The notes: generated by a model from the letters alone, not told the origin. A stretch of 18,574 nucleotides of DNA from Methanobacteriota archaeon (GCA_002728565.1 PBUX01000008.1:9947-28520); one strand, 5' to 3'; shown: positions 6,011 to 13,506, counted from the first letter of the stretch. Made by a program: numbers and translations.

Positions 6011-8743
6011 TCAACCACTTTCTTCGATAAACCAATTATCTTTCTTTGGAGGCAATGGCCTATTCATCCAAAGGGGCCTCCTTTCACCTCTCGGATGTGT
6101 CTCACGCTGCCTCGCCCAGAGATTCCACTCTTTGTAGTATCGGAAGGATTTACCCCTGTCGACCACAATATCGCCATACTTCTCATCTTCTCCAGGCCTA
6201 GAAAGTTTGACCTTCTGAAGCCAACAATGCGCCCCGCTTATCGGATCCGGTTGCACTGCATGGGTAATATTCTGGTGAACGCCACCATCCCTCCACCAAA
6301 TTCGATTGGTATCCGGATCTTCAGATAGCCAAGGACGCACCCCCTCCAAGGTCCTCATCCGCATCTTGCCATCACCCAATTCCTCTATCTCCACCTCATT
6401 TGTCAGGTACCGATTTCCCTGGTCTTGCTTTCTTCTCCATCGACCAATGTGATGCGAGCATCCAACCACTCCGGGTTTTATTCCCTCAGTGACCCAAATT
6501 TTGTCAATGAACCAACCAATTTCGGTTTCGATCTTTAGCAAATCACCTTCTCTAACATGTAACTTGGCAGCATCAGATGGATGTATCCAGATTGGGTTCC
6601 TGTGTGCGATCTCCGATAACCACTTTGAGTTCGCAGAACGAGAGTGAATGTGCTGTGGGAGTCTGAAGTTCGGCAGAAGACAGAACTCATCTTCGCCAGT
6701 TAGGTTGTCTGGGTGGACATGGCTTTTTATCTTGTAATGGGGAATAGAATGCTCGGGGTATCCAAACTCAATCATCGTATTCGAGAAGAACTCTTGCTTG
6801 CCGCTTGGAGTCGGCCACCCCTCCTCTTCATGCTTATTGTAGGTGGCTTCTTCAATTAGGAATGCACCATGCCTCCTCATGTAGCCAAGCTCATCTGTGC
6901 CTTCGTTTTCGGCAGCTTCAGAAAGGCCCGGAACCCTCTCGAAAATGTATTGGTAGTATTCATCTATTGTGATTTTCTCCCCTTCCCTGTATGGGCTCAT
7001 GAAATGCTCACGGATCCCCATTGTCCCGTCATCAATTCTCCAGGAGAGCTCATTCCAGAATTCGTCCTCCTCCCATACTTCACCGGGATTCACCTCATGC
7101 GTGAACTCCACATCCCTGCCTTCGCGTCTGGCGAACTCCCGTAGGACAGGCTGACGAAAAGCGACCCACTTACCAGAACTGGTTGCGTAAGAATTCACAT
7201 CGTGCCTTTCTGATGCATGTCCCATCGGAAGTACGTAATCTGCGAAGAAAGCAGTTTCGTTCCAAGTTGGAGTAAGGGCAATGTGGCACCCCACTGAATC
7301 CTCATTCTGTAGCATCTCCATCCATGAAAAACCATCCGGGTATGTCCAAACTGGGTTGAAAACCCTCGTGAAATAAACATCCATTGAACCCCTGCCATCC
7401 TTGATTAGATGAGGCAGGATGTGACTCATTTCGTAGTGGGACAGTGTGTATTCCGGTGGGAAATGCAACTCATTCCAACCATCGGGATCGGGGGGGACAT
7501 CGAATAGCTCTGGTTTGAACTTAGACCAAGAGTTGGGTGCTGTTCCTCCTTCGGTTCCCACGCTTCCGGTAAGTACATTCAGTAGGTGCAGTGTCCTACT
7601 GACTTGCCATCCGCCCAAGTTACCAATACTGGCCGAACGCCAAACATGAGTGCATAGCCTACTGCCTGCCCCAGCTACTAGCTCCCCCGTTTCAATAACT
7701 TGCTCTACTGGGATTTTACACTCCTCTGCGGCGAACTCTGGAGTATATTCTTTGTATTCTTCTTTTAGCAGCTCTATGAAGCTTTCAACAGTCCTTTCTG
7801 CTTCCGGATGGTCATTCTCCAACCACATTTCCCAATTGACCCATTTTTCAATGAAATCAAGATCGTAAAGGCCCATGTCCAGGATAATCTTGGCCCATGC
7901 TAGAAAAAGCGCAGGCTCAGATCCAGGCCAAGTTGGTATCCAGTGATCAGCCATCGAAGCAGTGTTTGAGAGCCGAGGATCAATGACAATCAGTTTGGCC
8001 CCATCCATCATTCCTTCGAGAATCCTTTGGGCGTGCGGATTGAAGTAATGCCCAGTCTCAAGATGTGAAGATGTCAAGATGATTACTTTGGCATTGGAGT
8101 GATCTGGCGAGGGCCGATCGTGCCTGTGCCACAGTGCGTAACCAGTCCTCGCACCAGAAGAGCAGATGTTTGTGTGGCTGTTGTGCCCATCGACTCCCCA
8201 AGATTTCAAAATTCGATTAGTGTAACCCTCATGACCGGGCCGGCCGACATGGTAGACAACCCTGTCCTTGGCACCTGATTTAAGTGACTCACGAATCTTG
8301 AGTGCAATTTCGTTCAATGCATCTTCCCAGCTAATTCTCTCCCATCCCCCGGAGCCTCGCTCCCCGGTCCTACGCATCGGGAAAAGAATCCTCTCAGTAT
8401 CATTAATTTGATTTATCGTGGCAGGGCCTTTCGCACAGTTCCTTCCTCTGCTACCCGGATGGTGGGGGTTCCCTTCGAATTTAGTGACCTGCCCTGTTTC
8501 TTTATCCACGTATGCTAGTAATCCACAGGCAGACTCGCAGTTGAAGCAAGTCGTAGGAACTAAAGAATAACTCCTTTCGACCCTCTTTGGCCACTCATTA
8601 GCATCTAGCTCCTTGTGGCTTTCCCACTCTTCGTAGCCGGGAAAAGATCGTAGCTCCTTCGAAGCCCCATGTGCGTTGTCACGATCCAGGTTGGGAATTA
8701 TCCCAAGCCTTTGTGCGATTCTTTCTATGTACGATCTACCCAT
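6011..8743 (-). CDS. Molybdopterin oxidoreductase, DMSO reductase superfamily; SoeA/PsrA-like catalytic subunit
   Basis: The 910-residue product is a complete catalytic subunit of the DMSO reductase superfamily, carrying a bis-molybdopterin guanine dinucleotide and one Fe-S cluster. The N-terminal [4Fe-4S] site is Cys66-x2-Cys69-x3-Cys73-x29-Cys103. Cys194 in NICSSGARTG is the likely molybdenum ligand, as in the polysulfide/thiosulfate reductase and SoeA branches, rather than the serine of DmsA. Further family motifs include VIDPRLSNTAS (about 253-263), TWPGSEPAL and the C-terminal molydopterin dinucleotide-binding domain (about 685-845). The N-terminus has no twin-arginine motif or hydrophobic segment, so the enzyme should face the cytoplasm, as SoeA does. 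It is encoded 7 bases after the fused electron-transfer subunit and abuts a TauE-type exporter. Sulfite oxidation is the favoured reaction; polysulfide, thiosulfate or tetrathionate chemistry is possible. Confidence 0.93.
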   Translation of the reverse strand: MGRSYIERIAQRLGIIPNLDRDNAHGASKELRSFPGYEEWESHKELDANEWPKRVERSYSLVPTTCFNCESACGLLAYVDKETGQVTKFEGNPHHPGSRGRNCAKGPATINQINDTERILFPMRRTGERGSGGWERISWEDALNEIALKIRESLKSGAKDRVVYHVGRPGHEGYTNRILKSWGVDGHNSHTNICSSGARTGYALWHRHDRPSPDHSNAKVIILTSSHLETGHYFNPHAQRILEGMMDGAKLIVIDPRLSNTASMADHWIPTWPGSEPALFLAWAKIILDMGLYDLDFIEKWVNWEMWLENDHPEAERTVESFIELLKEEYKEYTPEFAAEECKIPVEQVIETGELVAGAGSRLCTHVWRSASIGNLGGWQVSRTLHLLNVLTGSVGTEGGTAPNSWSKFKPELFDVPPDPDGWNELHFPPEYTLSHYEMSHILPHLIKDGRGSMDVYFTRVFNPVWTYPDGFSWMEMLQNEDSVGCHIALTPTWNETAFFADYVLPMGHASERHDVNSYATSSGKWVAFRQPVLREFARREGRDVEFTHEVNPGEVWEEDEFWNELSWRIDDGTMGIREHFMSPYREGEKITIDEYYQYIFERVPGLSEAAENEGTDELGYMRRHGAFLIEEATYNKHEEEGWPTPSGKQEFFSNTMIEFGYPEHSIPHYKIKSHVHPDNLTGEDEFCLLPNFRLPQHIHSRSANSKWLSEIAHRNPIWIHPSDAAKLHVREGDLLKIETEIGWFIDKIWVTEGIKPGVVGCSHHIGRWRRKQDQGNRYLTNEVEIEELGDGKMRMRTLEGVRPWLSEDPDTNRIWWRDGGVHQNITHAVQPDPISGAHCWLQKVKLSRPGEDEKYGDIVVDRGKSFRYYKEWNLWARQRETHPRGERRPLWMNRPLPPKKDNWFIEESG

Positions 8744-8747
8744 ATTT

Positions 8748-8752
8748 ACCTC
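8748..8752 (-). promoter_or_regulatory. Shine-Dalgarno sequence of the molybdoenzyme gene, overlapping the upstream stop codon
   Basis: On the minus strand GTGAGGTAAATATG contains the stop codon of the ferredoxin/NrfD gene (TGA, 8753-8751), the GAGGT core and, 4 bases later, the ATG at 8743. The arrangement implies coupled translation of the two subunits. Confidence 0.6.
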
Positions 8753-10163
8753 ACAGCAAAGCCTCTAATTGAGGGTCCTTGACCAATTTCTTATCATGGA
8801 GCCAAGCCATAATTAGTACCATTGAACCAATAACGGCATAAATCGGCTCCATAGTTGCCAGAGGGAAGAAAACCGCACCCCCTAATGCCAAAGTCTCGAG
8901 CAGAAACTTCAATGTTAGAAAACGGTCATCAGACCAAGACCTGCCTTTTGCTTGTCCAAAAAGCCAGGCAGTGTAAATTCCAGTCATCAAGGCCAGGGGT
9001 ATTCCAAGTATGGATAAGTAAGTTAGTAGAACTAAATCAAGATCAAGAATCAAGACTAATGCACTTGCAAATAGGACGCTGCCGTATCCAGCAAGAATAT
9101 ACGCCCCTTTGACAAGCCAAGAATCCCAATTCGGCCGCAGCAATACATACAGGAATCTCTCTGGCCTATCGAGATCAACAACAAGGAGAGCTCCAGTCAA
9201 AGCCAAGAAAAGAATCCCAATGCCAATAGTTTGCAACCATAATTGACTATCTGCTTCCACTATTCCAGCGAGCATGGAGAGAACAGCAACCACATATGTC
9301 CCCGCACAAATGCCCTTCGTCCAGATATAAGCAGAAACCTCCCAGCCCCACAACACACCCTTGCTGGGTTGGTCATAGGACCTCTTGGAAACACCCCCCT
9401 CGTCCCCAAGGCTCTCCATAACGTCCCTAATTATCGCCCTATCTCGGCTGTTCGAGCTCTTGAGCTTCTTCTCCAGGGCCAATTGCACAATCATGGAAGA
9501 GGTATCCGCGGAATCCAACCTACTCTCCGCATATTTTGCAAAGTGGCCAACACCAAAAGCCTGATCCGTCCACATTCCGAAACCAGTGACTTCAGTCGCC
9601 TCAGGACGGAGCATCTCTTCACTAGTTTCAACATAGAAAACATTCGGCTTGGCCCCCGACTCAGGTTTTCTCACAGTCGTATTTTCAGAGGCGACAATTT
9701 GGGAAATTTTCGACGTCGGATCATCCAGATCACCCGAAACTATGGACTCAGTAGGGCAAACAATTACGCATGCAGGCTCAAAGGAATTTTCCACACGGTG
9801 CGCGCAGTAGTTGCACTTGGCAGCAGTTCCTTTGTCGGGGTCGATGTAAAGTGCATCATAAGGGCAAGCCTGCATGCACGACTTGCAACCAATACAACGC
9901 TCGTCGTCAAAATCCACAATCCCATCAGACCTGTTGAATAGAGCTGTAGTGGGGCAGATTGTAGTGCATGGCGCGTCTTCGCAATGATTGCATCTATGGA
10001 CGCTAAATTCTCTGGTGGAATTCGGAAAAATGCCCTTTTCGATGTATTTCACATGAGTTCTATTGACTCCAAGGGGCACATCGTGTTCTGACTTGCAAGC
10101 AACCGTGCACGCATGGCATCCTATGCAAGTCCTGTTGTCTATGACGAAACCATAGTTTGCCAT
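8751..10163 (-). CDS. Fused four-[4Fe-4S] ferredoxin / NrfD-like membrane subunit (SoeB-SoeC or PsrB-PsrC fusion)
   Basis: The 470-residue product joins two subunits that are usually separate. Residues 1-190 form a DmsB/SoeB-type electron-transfer domain with 16 cysteines in four groups (C13/16/19/23, C58/61/66/70, C90/93/96/100, C117/120/132/136), enough for four [4Fe-4S] clusters. A polar linker (about 190-268) leads to a membrane domain with the NrfD/DmsC signature DLDRPERFLYVLLRP and the following SW pair, then GIYTAWLFGQAKGRSW. About six hydrophobic segments are visible (282-302, 308-330, 350-373, 375-402, 415-435, 438-455), fewer than the eight typical of PsrC or DmsC. The ATG at 10163 (MANYGFVID) was preferred to an in-frame TTG at 10175 because family proteins begin near this point. 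The protein should carry electrons between the molybdoenzyme and membrane quinones. Confidence 0.92.
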   Translation of the reverse strand: MANYGFVIDNRTCIGCHACTVACKSEHDVPLGVNRTHVKYIEKGIFPNSTREFSVHRCNHCEDAPCTTICPTTALFNRSDGIVDFDDERCIGCKSCMQACPYDALYIDPDKGTAAKCNYCAHRVENSFEPACVIVCPTESIVSGDLDDPTSKISQIVASENTTVRKPESGAKPNVFYVETSEEMLRPEATEVTGFGMWTDQAFGVGHFAKYAESRLDSADTSSMIVQLALEKKLKSSNSRDRAIIRDVMESLGDEGGVSKRSYDQPSKGVLWGWEVSAYIWTKGICAGTYVVAVLSMLAGIVEADSQLWLQTIGIGILFLALTGALLVVDLDRPERFLYVLLRPNWDSWLVKGAYILAGYGSVLFASALVLILDLDLVLLTYLSILGIPLALMTGIYTAWLFGQAKGRSWSDDRFLTLKFLLETLALGGAVFFPLATMEPIYAVIGSMVLIMAWLHDKKLVKDPQLEALL

Positions 10164-10184
10164 TGCCCATCGCAAGAGCTGACG

Positions 10185-10200
10185 TACGATTAATGATTCT
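10185..10200 (-). promoter_or_regulatory. Possible archaeal TATA-like element before the redox operon
   Basis: In the 42-base gap before the fused ferredoxin/NrfD gene, an AT-rich stretch (AATCATTAATCG on the minus strand) lies roughly 27-36 bases upstream of the ATG at 10163, a reasonable distance for an archaeal TATA box with a short or absent leader. It may let the redox genes be expressed separately from folP and traB. The match is weak. Confidence 0.3.
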
Positions 10201-10205
10201 GGCCA

Positions 10206-11357
10206 TCAGCTAATGACCAATCCAATTATTGCACTGCCGGCCAGAATGGCCCCAGCTGCTGAACCCATGTTACCCAATGCCGTAACCATTAGCACCCTGC
10301 CCACTCTATTCTTCCAAAACAATGATACTTCATCCAACATAAGGAAGTCTTGGGCGTCTTTCCCAGTTGGAGAAGCAACCTTCAGTTGGGTGTAACCTGC
10401 AAACCAACCAGCACCAACCATGGGGTTAAGTGAGGTAATTGGGGATGCGATCGCACCAACTATGATTGAAATCGGGTGCCCCCTAGCAATCATAACTCCA
10501 AATCCCGCTAGCGATGCGTTCAGGAAAATCCAAATCTTTGCTGTCTGCATAAGTTCGTCAACGTCCCCTTTCACTCCCATCCACACCAATGCACCAATTA
10601 GCAATAATGGGATGGCCCCCATAACCAGCTTGGGCATGTTTGACTTCTTGGGACTCTCCCCTAGCTTTGCCAACTCAGAGGCCACTTCAGTTGATGGCCT
10701 TCTCAGATTTTCCTCCACTCCGGTGAGATGTCCAGCGCCGATGACCGCCAGAACTTTCCCTTTCTCCCTGATCTGCTGAATCCTACCTGCCAGAAAGGCA
10801 TCCCTCTCATCAATAAGTACCTCTCCAGCCCTAGGGGCAACACTCCTTGCTTCCTCCATCATGCTACTGAGTAAGTCCGAGTCTCCGAGGATTTCGTCAA
10901 TGGTGACATCTTCTTCATCTTCGTCCCAAAGCAGAGCGTTCAATACCCTCCACTTCTCGAAAATACCCATTTTCGACCAAGCTCTCCTCAGGGTTATGAC
11001 CACATCCCTGTCAATCAACTCCACCGGGACTCCCGAATTCTCTGCAGCAGTGACTGCGGCTAAGAGCTCCGCACCAGGGACCTCTCCCGATTCAAGACCC
11101 ATCTTCCTCTGCTGCGCGGCTAGAGCCGATTGCAGCAGAATCATCAAAGATCTGCCTTCCCCAATTATCTTCAGTAAGTCTTCCGACCCCATCGCTTCAG
11201 GCTCTAAGAGTGATGATAACCTGGATTGGCATAGCTCAACTGCAACGACATCAGGCTCCCATGCTTCTATCTGGTCCTTAACCAGATTCACTGATTGGCT
11301 ACTTATGTGGGCAGTGCCGATTAGGCGTAGCCCCCCATCAATGTCAATCACATTCAT
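10206..11357 (-). CDS. TraB/PrgY-family protein with C-terminal membrane domain
   Basis: The 383-residue product belongs to the TraB/PrgY/GumN (Tiki-related) family. The soluble N-terminal half shows the GTAH motif at residues 14-17, a conserved glutamate at about 41 (VAVELCQSR), IDRD at 115-118 and the second conserved GAGH motif at 207-210. These elements form the predicted metal-dependent hydrolase-like centre of the family. The C-terminal half has about four hydrophobic segments (244-262, 273-292, 295-322, 353-381), as in archaeal TraB homologs. In Enterococcus TraB/PrgY act against peptide pheromone, but the archaeal function is unknown. The ATG at 11357 was chosen because GGGGGGAG lies 5 bases before it; an ATG at 11372 would add five residues and overlap that ribosome binding site. 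It follows folP closely on the same strand, so cotranscription is likely. Confidence 0.87.
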   Translation of the reverse strand: MNVIDIDGGLRLIGTAHISSQSVNLVKDQIEAWEPDVVAVELCQSRLSSLLEPEAMGSEDLLKIIGEGRSLMILLQSALAAQQRKMGLESGEVPGAELLAAVTAAENSGVPVELIDRDVVITLRRAWSKMGIFEKWRVLNALLWDEDEEDVTIDEILGDSDLLSSMMEEARSVAPRAGEVLIDERDAFLAGRIQQIREKGKVLAVIGAGHLTGVEENLRRPSTEVASELAKLGESPKKSNMPKLVMGAIPLLLIGALVWMGVKGDVDELMQTAKIWIFLNASLAGFGVMIARGHPISIIVGAIASPITSLNPMVGAGWFAGYTQLKVASPTGKDAQDFLMLDEVSLFWKNRVGRVLMVTALGNMGSAAGAILAGSAIIGLVIS

Positions 11358-11362
11358 CTTTT

Positions 11363-11370
11363 CTCCCCCC
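11363..11370 (-). promoter_or_regulatory. Shine-Dalgarno sequence deciding the TraB start
   Basis: GGGGGGAG on the minus strand ends 5 bases before the ATG at 11357. It overlaps the alternative ATG at 11372-11370, which makes that upstream start less likely. Confidence 0.6.
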
Positions 11371-11376
11371 ATATCG

Positions 11377-12210
11377 TCATCCCACCGACAACATCGCTCT
11401 GAATAGATCTACATGTTCCCCGACATCGTGAACTCTTAGGATATCAACTCCTTTCTCCTTTGCCATTGCAGCCACACCTAATGTTCCAGATAGCCTTTCT
11501 TCCGTAGACTCCCTGCCTAGCAGATCTTTGAACATGCTTTTCCTACTCACACCCCACATCAGTGACATCCTTTCATCTGGAACCAAACTTCTTCCCGCCT
11601 TCAACAACAATAGGTTCTGATCCAGGCTCTTGCCAAAACCAATTCCAGGATCGATTACTATCATTGATGCGTCCAGACCTGAATGAACCAGTAGTTCAGC
11701 AGATCTTGCCAGCTCCCCCTTGACTTCCTCTACCACGTCATCATAGTCCAGGTTTCTCTGCATATTTTCTGGAACCCCTCTCATGTGCATTACACAGATT
11801 GGCAGGTTGTGCTTAGCAACAATTTCCACCATCTTCTCGTCTCCAAGTCCCGAAACATCGTTGATCATGTCAGCCCCTGCCTCTATGGCGGACAAAGCCA
11901 CTCCCGATTTTCGCGTGTCTGCTGAAATCAGAGCTTCAGGCAATGCAGACCTTATTCCCCTAATTACGGGAATAAGGCGCTCAATTTCCTCCTTTTCCGA
12001 CATTTCCTCCGCGCCCGGCCGTGTTGATTCCGCACCAACATCGATCCAAGTCGCACCTTCTTTCTCCATTTCCAATGCCCTTTCTACAGCAAGTTCTGGG
12101 TCGATTACTCTGGATCTGGGGTGAAATGAGTCAGGAGTCACGTTCACGATCCCCATAATGTGAGGGTATTCTCTACCTCGGCAATGGAGATTGGGTCGCC
12201 AGTCGGCCAT
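11377..12210 (-). CDS. folP: Dihydropteroate synthase
   Basis: The 277-residue product is a complete dihydropteroate synthase, the TIM-barrel enzyme that joins p-aminobenzoate to hydroxymethyl-dihydropterin diphosphate in folate biosynthesis. Family motifs appear in order: MGIVNVTPDSF (19-29, with pterin/Mg-binding Asn23), DVGAESTRPGA (57-67), DTRKS (98-102), INDVSG (116-121), VMHMRG (140-145), IDPGIGFGKS (186-195), GVSRKSM (220-226) and LRVHDV (258-263). The length equals that of the E. coli enzyme (about 280). No other folate gene is in the window; the following gene is TraB-like and starts after a gap of about 20 bases. The folate-type enzyme is of interest in an archaeon, since many archaea use other pterin cofactors. 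The promoter probably lies in the short divergent region 12211-12265. Confidence 0.95.
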   Translation of the reverse strand: MADWRPNLHCRGREYPHIMGIVNVTPDSFHPRSRVIDPELAVERALEMEKEGATWIDVGAESTRPGAEEMSEKEEIERLIPVIRGIRSALPEALISADTRKSGVALSAIEAGADMINDVSGLGDEKMVEIVAKHNLPICVMHMRGVPENMQRNLDYDDVVEEVKGELARSAELLVHSGLDASMIVIDPGIGFGKSLDQNLLLLKAGRSLVPDERMSLMWGVSRKSMFKDLLGRESTEERLSGTLGVAAMAKEKGVDILRVHDVGEHVDLFRAMLSVG

Positions 12211-12265
12211 CTAGCCCCGTCCAAGCGACGATTGCTTTATGATGTGACGGAGAGGCAAACAGTTG
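12211..12265. promoter_or_regulatory. Divergent promoter region with a central TATA-like element
   Basis: The 55-base gap separates folP (minus) and the membrane-protein gene (plus). It contains one AT-rich element, CTTTATGAT at 12235-12243, whose centre is about 27 bases before the plus-strand ATG (12266) and about 29 before the minus-strand ATG (12210). That spacing fits an archaeal TATA box giving leaderless or short-leader transcripts in both directions. GGAGAGG at 12249-12255 is a possible plus-strand ribosome binding site. All of this is inference from position and base composition. Confidence 0.4.
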
Positions 12266-12916
12266 ATGGCTCTGGGCGAGGATACGATTGAAGAACCGGA
12301 TTCAGAAATAGTTTCAACCAGTGGAAATGGTAGGAATGATGCTGAAACTCTGCTTATTTTGGAGTCTATTGTCCAACGATTGAAGCCAAGGGATAGCCAT
12401 CATGTGAGGGACATGATCACTCAAAGGGGATGGATCTCTGGAGCTCTTTTCATGGCTAGCCTGCTATTTTGGTGGATTTCAGTAAAGAAGGGCACTGAGG
12501 GCATATCGGATTCCGAAATTCCACTATCCTTAATCGGAGCTTTCTCTTTTGAAACTCTCAGCGTTTTAGTCCCCTCTTTGGTCGTACTAGCAACCCTTGT
12601 CATGGTCGTTGGTAGGGAGAAGGGCAATGCAAACCTCTCTCAAATAGGAGGATTCCTGGTCATTCTTGCATTGTTCTACATTGCAGAGCCCATTTTGCTC
12701 AACTCAAGCGAACTAGGGGCGCAAAAAGCTCTTTTCGCTTCTGGTAGGCTGTTGATGATAGCGGTTATGGTCGGTTTTGCATCCAGGTTCATGTTCGATG
12801 CAATGCTTCTTTCGTGGGTCAGGGCGAGCATGATTAGCATGGGAGTAGACGTATTCCACAACGGCAACTCCCAATCTCAAGAGGGTCATGCTGATGAGCA
12901 ACAGCCTCTTGTGTGA
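12266..12916 (+). CDS. Hypothetical membrane protein
   Basis: I recognise no family for this 216-residue product. It begins with an acidic, Ser/Thr-rich region (about 1-30), then a charged stretch containing VQRLKPRDSHHVRDM (about 36-50), then about four hydrophobic segments: 57-74 (ALFMASLLFWWIS), 94-114 (LSVLVPSLVVLATLVMVV), 126-145 (IGGFLVILALFYIAEPILL) and 155-180 (LFASGRLLMIAVMVGFASRF). The C-terminal tail is polar and Gln/Glu-rich. The ATG at 12266 was chosen; a TTG immediately before it at 12263 is in frame. It is transcribed divergently from folP and lies 3 bases before the aTrm56 gene, so it is probably the first gene of a unit that includes that tRNA methyltransferase. No functional link follows from this alone. 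Confidence 0.75.
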   Translation: MALGEDTIEEPDSEIVSTSGNGRNDAETLLILESIVQRLKPRDSHHVRDMITQRGWISGALFMASLLFWWISVKKGTEGISDSEIPLSLIGAFSFETLSVLVPSLVVLATLVMVVGREKGNANLSQIGGFLVILALFYIAEPILLNSSELGAQKALFASGRLLMIAVMVGFASRFMFDAMLLSWVRASMISMGVDVFHNGNSQSQEGHADEQQPLV

Positions 12917-12919
12917 TTC

Positions 12920-13471
12920 ATGCGCGAAGCAGCCCCTACTAGGAAAACGGTGCTGAGACTGGGCCACAGAATTGACAGGGACAAGCGAATAACATCGCAC
13001 CTTGGTCTAACCGCAAGGGCATTCGGAGCCGACGAGGTCGTTCTTTCAGGTGATCGAGACCCCTCTCCTTTGGAAACTTGGGCATCAGTTTCCGAACGCT
13101 TCGGAGGCAGATTTGAGAGTAGATTTGAACCCAAACCAATGTCCCTGCTCCGAGGCGCTTCTAAGGAAGGAACTACAATTGTACACTTGACTATGTACGG
13201 TGAACCAGCGGCAGAAGCCATCCCCAGAATCCCCATCGACAGGGATGCCATAATAGTAGTAGGGGGGAGCAAGGTACCAGGAGAGGTATTCAGGATCTCT
13301 GACTATAATGTTTCAATTGGCAGCCAGCCTCACTCCGAAGTGGCGGCACTAGCCGTTTTCCTCAACTCATGGATCGGACCTATAGACGAGGATAGCAGAT
13401 TCTCCGGGGGAGAATTCACAATTGTTCCATCCGAGAGAAATAAGATCGTGATTTCACATGAAGAGGAGTGA
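12920..13471 (+). CDS. trm56: tRNA (cytidine(56)-2'-O)-methyltransferase, aTrm56
   Basis: The 183-residue product matches the archaeal SPOUT methyltransferase aTrm56, which uses S-adenosylmethionine to methylate the ribose of C56 in the T-loop of tRNA. The N-terminus carries the hallmark LRLGHRIDRDKRITSH (about 12-27) and LTARAFGADEV. The knotted C-terminal cofactor site is visible as HLTMYGEP (89-96), VVGGSKVPGEVF (113-124) and YNVSIGSQPHSEVAALAVFL (129-148). The length fits the family (about 170-200). This enzyme is restricted to archaea; outside that group, and in Pyrobaculum, C56 is unmodified or modified by a guide RNA. It is the clearest taxonomic marker in the window. The gene starts 3 bases after the membrane-protein gene. 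A pair of overlapping inverted repeats lies immediately after its stop codon, before carA. Confidence 0.95.
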   Translation: MREAAPTRKTVLRLGHRIDRDKRITSHLGLTARAFGADEVVLSGDRDPSPLETWASVSERFGGRFESRFEPKPMSLLRGASKEGTTIVHLTMYGEPAAEAIPRIPIDRDAIIVVGGSKVPGEVFRISDYNVSIGSQPHSEVAALAVFLNSWIGPIDEDSRFSGGEFTIVPSERNKIVISHEEE

Positions 13472-13506
13472 AAATTTGTCAGGGTTTCACAACAAATTTT
13501 TGTGAA
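13471..13506 (+). repeat. Two overlapping inverted repeats in the trm56-carA gap
   Basis: AAAATTTGT (13471-13479) is the exact reverse complement of ACAAATTTT (13492-13500). TTCACAA (13486-13492) is the exact reverse complement of TTGTGAA (13500-13506), with a 7-base spacer. The two potential hairpins share bases and could not both form as simple stem-loops. The second reaches the first base of the annotated carA ATG. Possible roles are an operator, a terminator for trm56 or a translation-controlling RNA structure in the carA leader. Confidence 0.5.

Noticed and set aside
5912..6328. Plus-strand open frame of 138 residues across the exporter/molybdoenzyme junction
   Set aside because: Both sense genes are well supported by motifs and their junction shows normal translational coupling.
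6011..8743. Assignment as periplasmic DMSO or nitrate reductase
   Set aside because: There is no Tat signal, and the likely Mo ligand is a cysteine in NICSSGARTG, with a sulfur-enzyme-like context; formate dehydrogenase and nitrate reductase features were not evident.
9243..9941. Plus-strand open frame of 232 residues
   Set aside because: It is antisense to the ferredoxin/NrfD gene, whose 16 cysteines and NrfD motifs are unmistakable; the antisense translation has no recognisable domain.
10861..11406. Plus-strand open frame of 181 residues
   Set aside because: It lies antisense to traB and the end of folP, is Ser-rich with no family signal, and appears to be a composition shadow.
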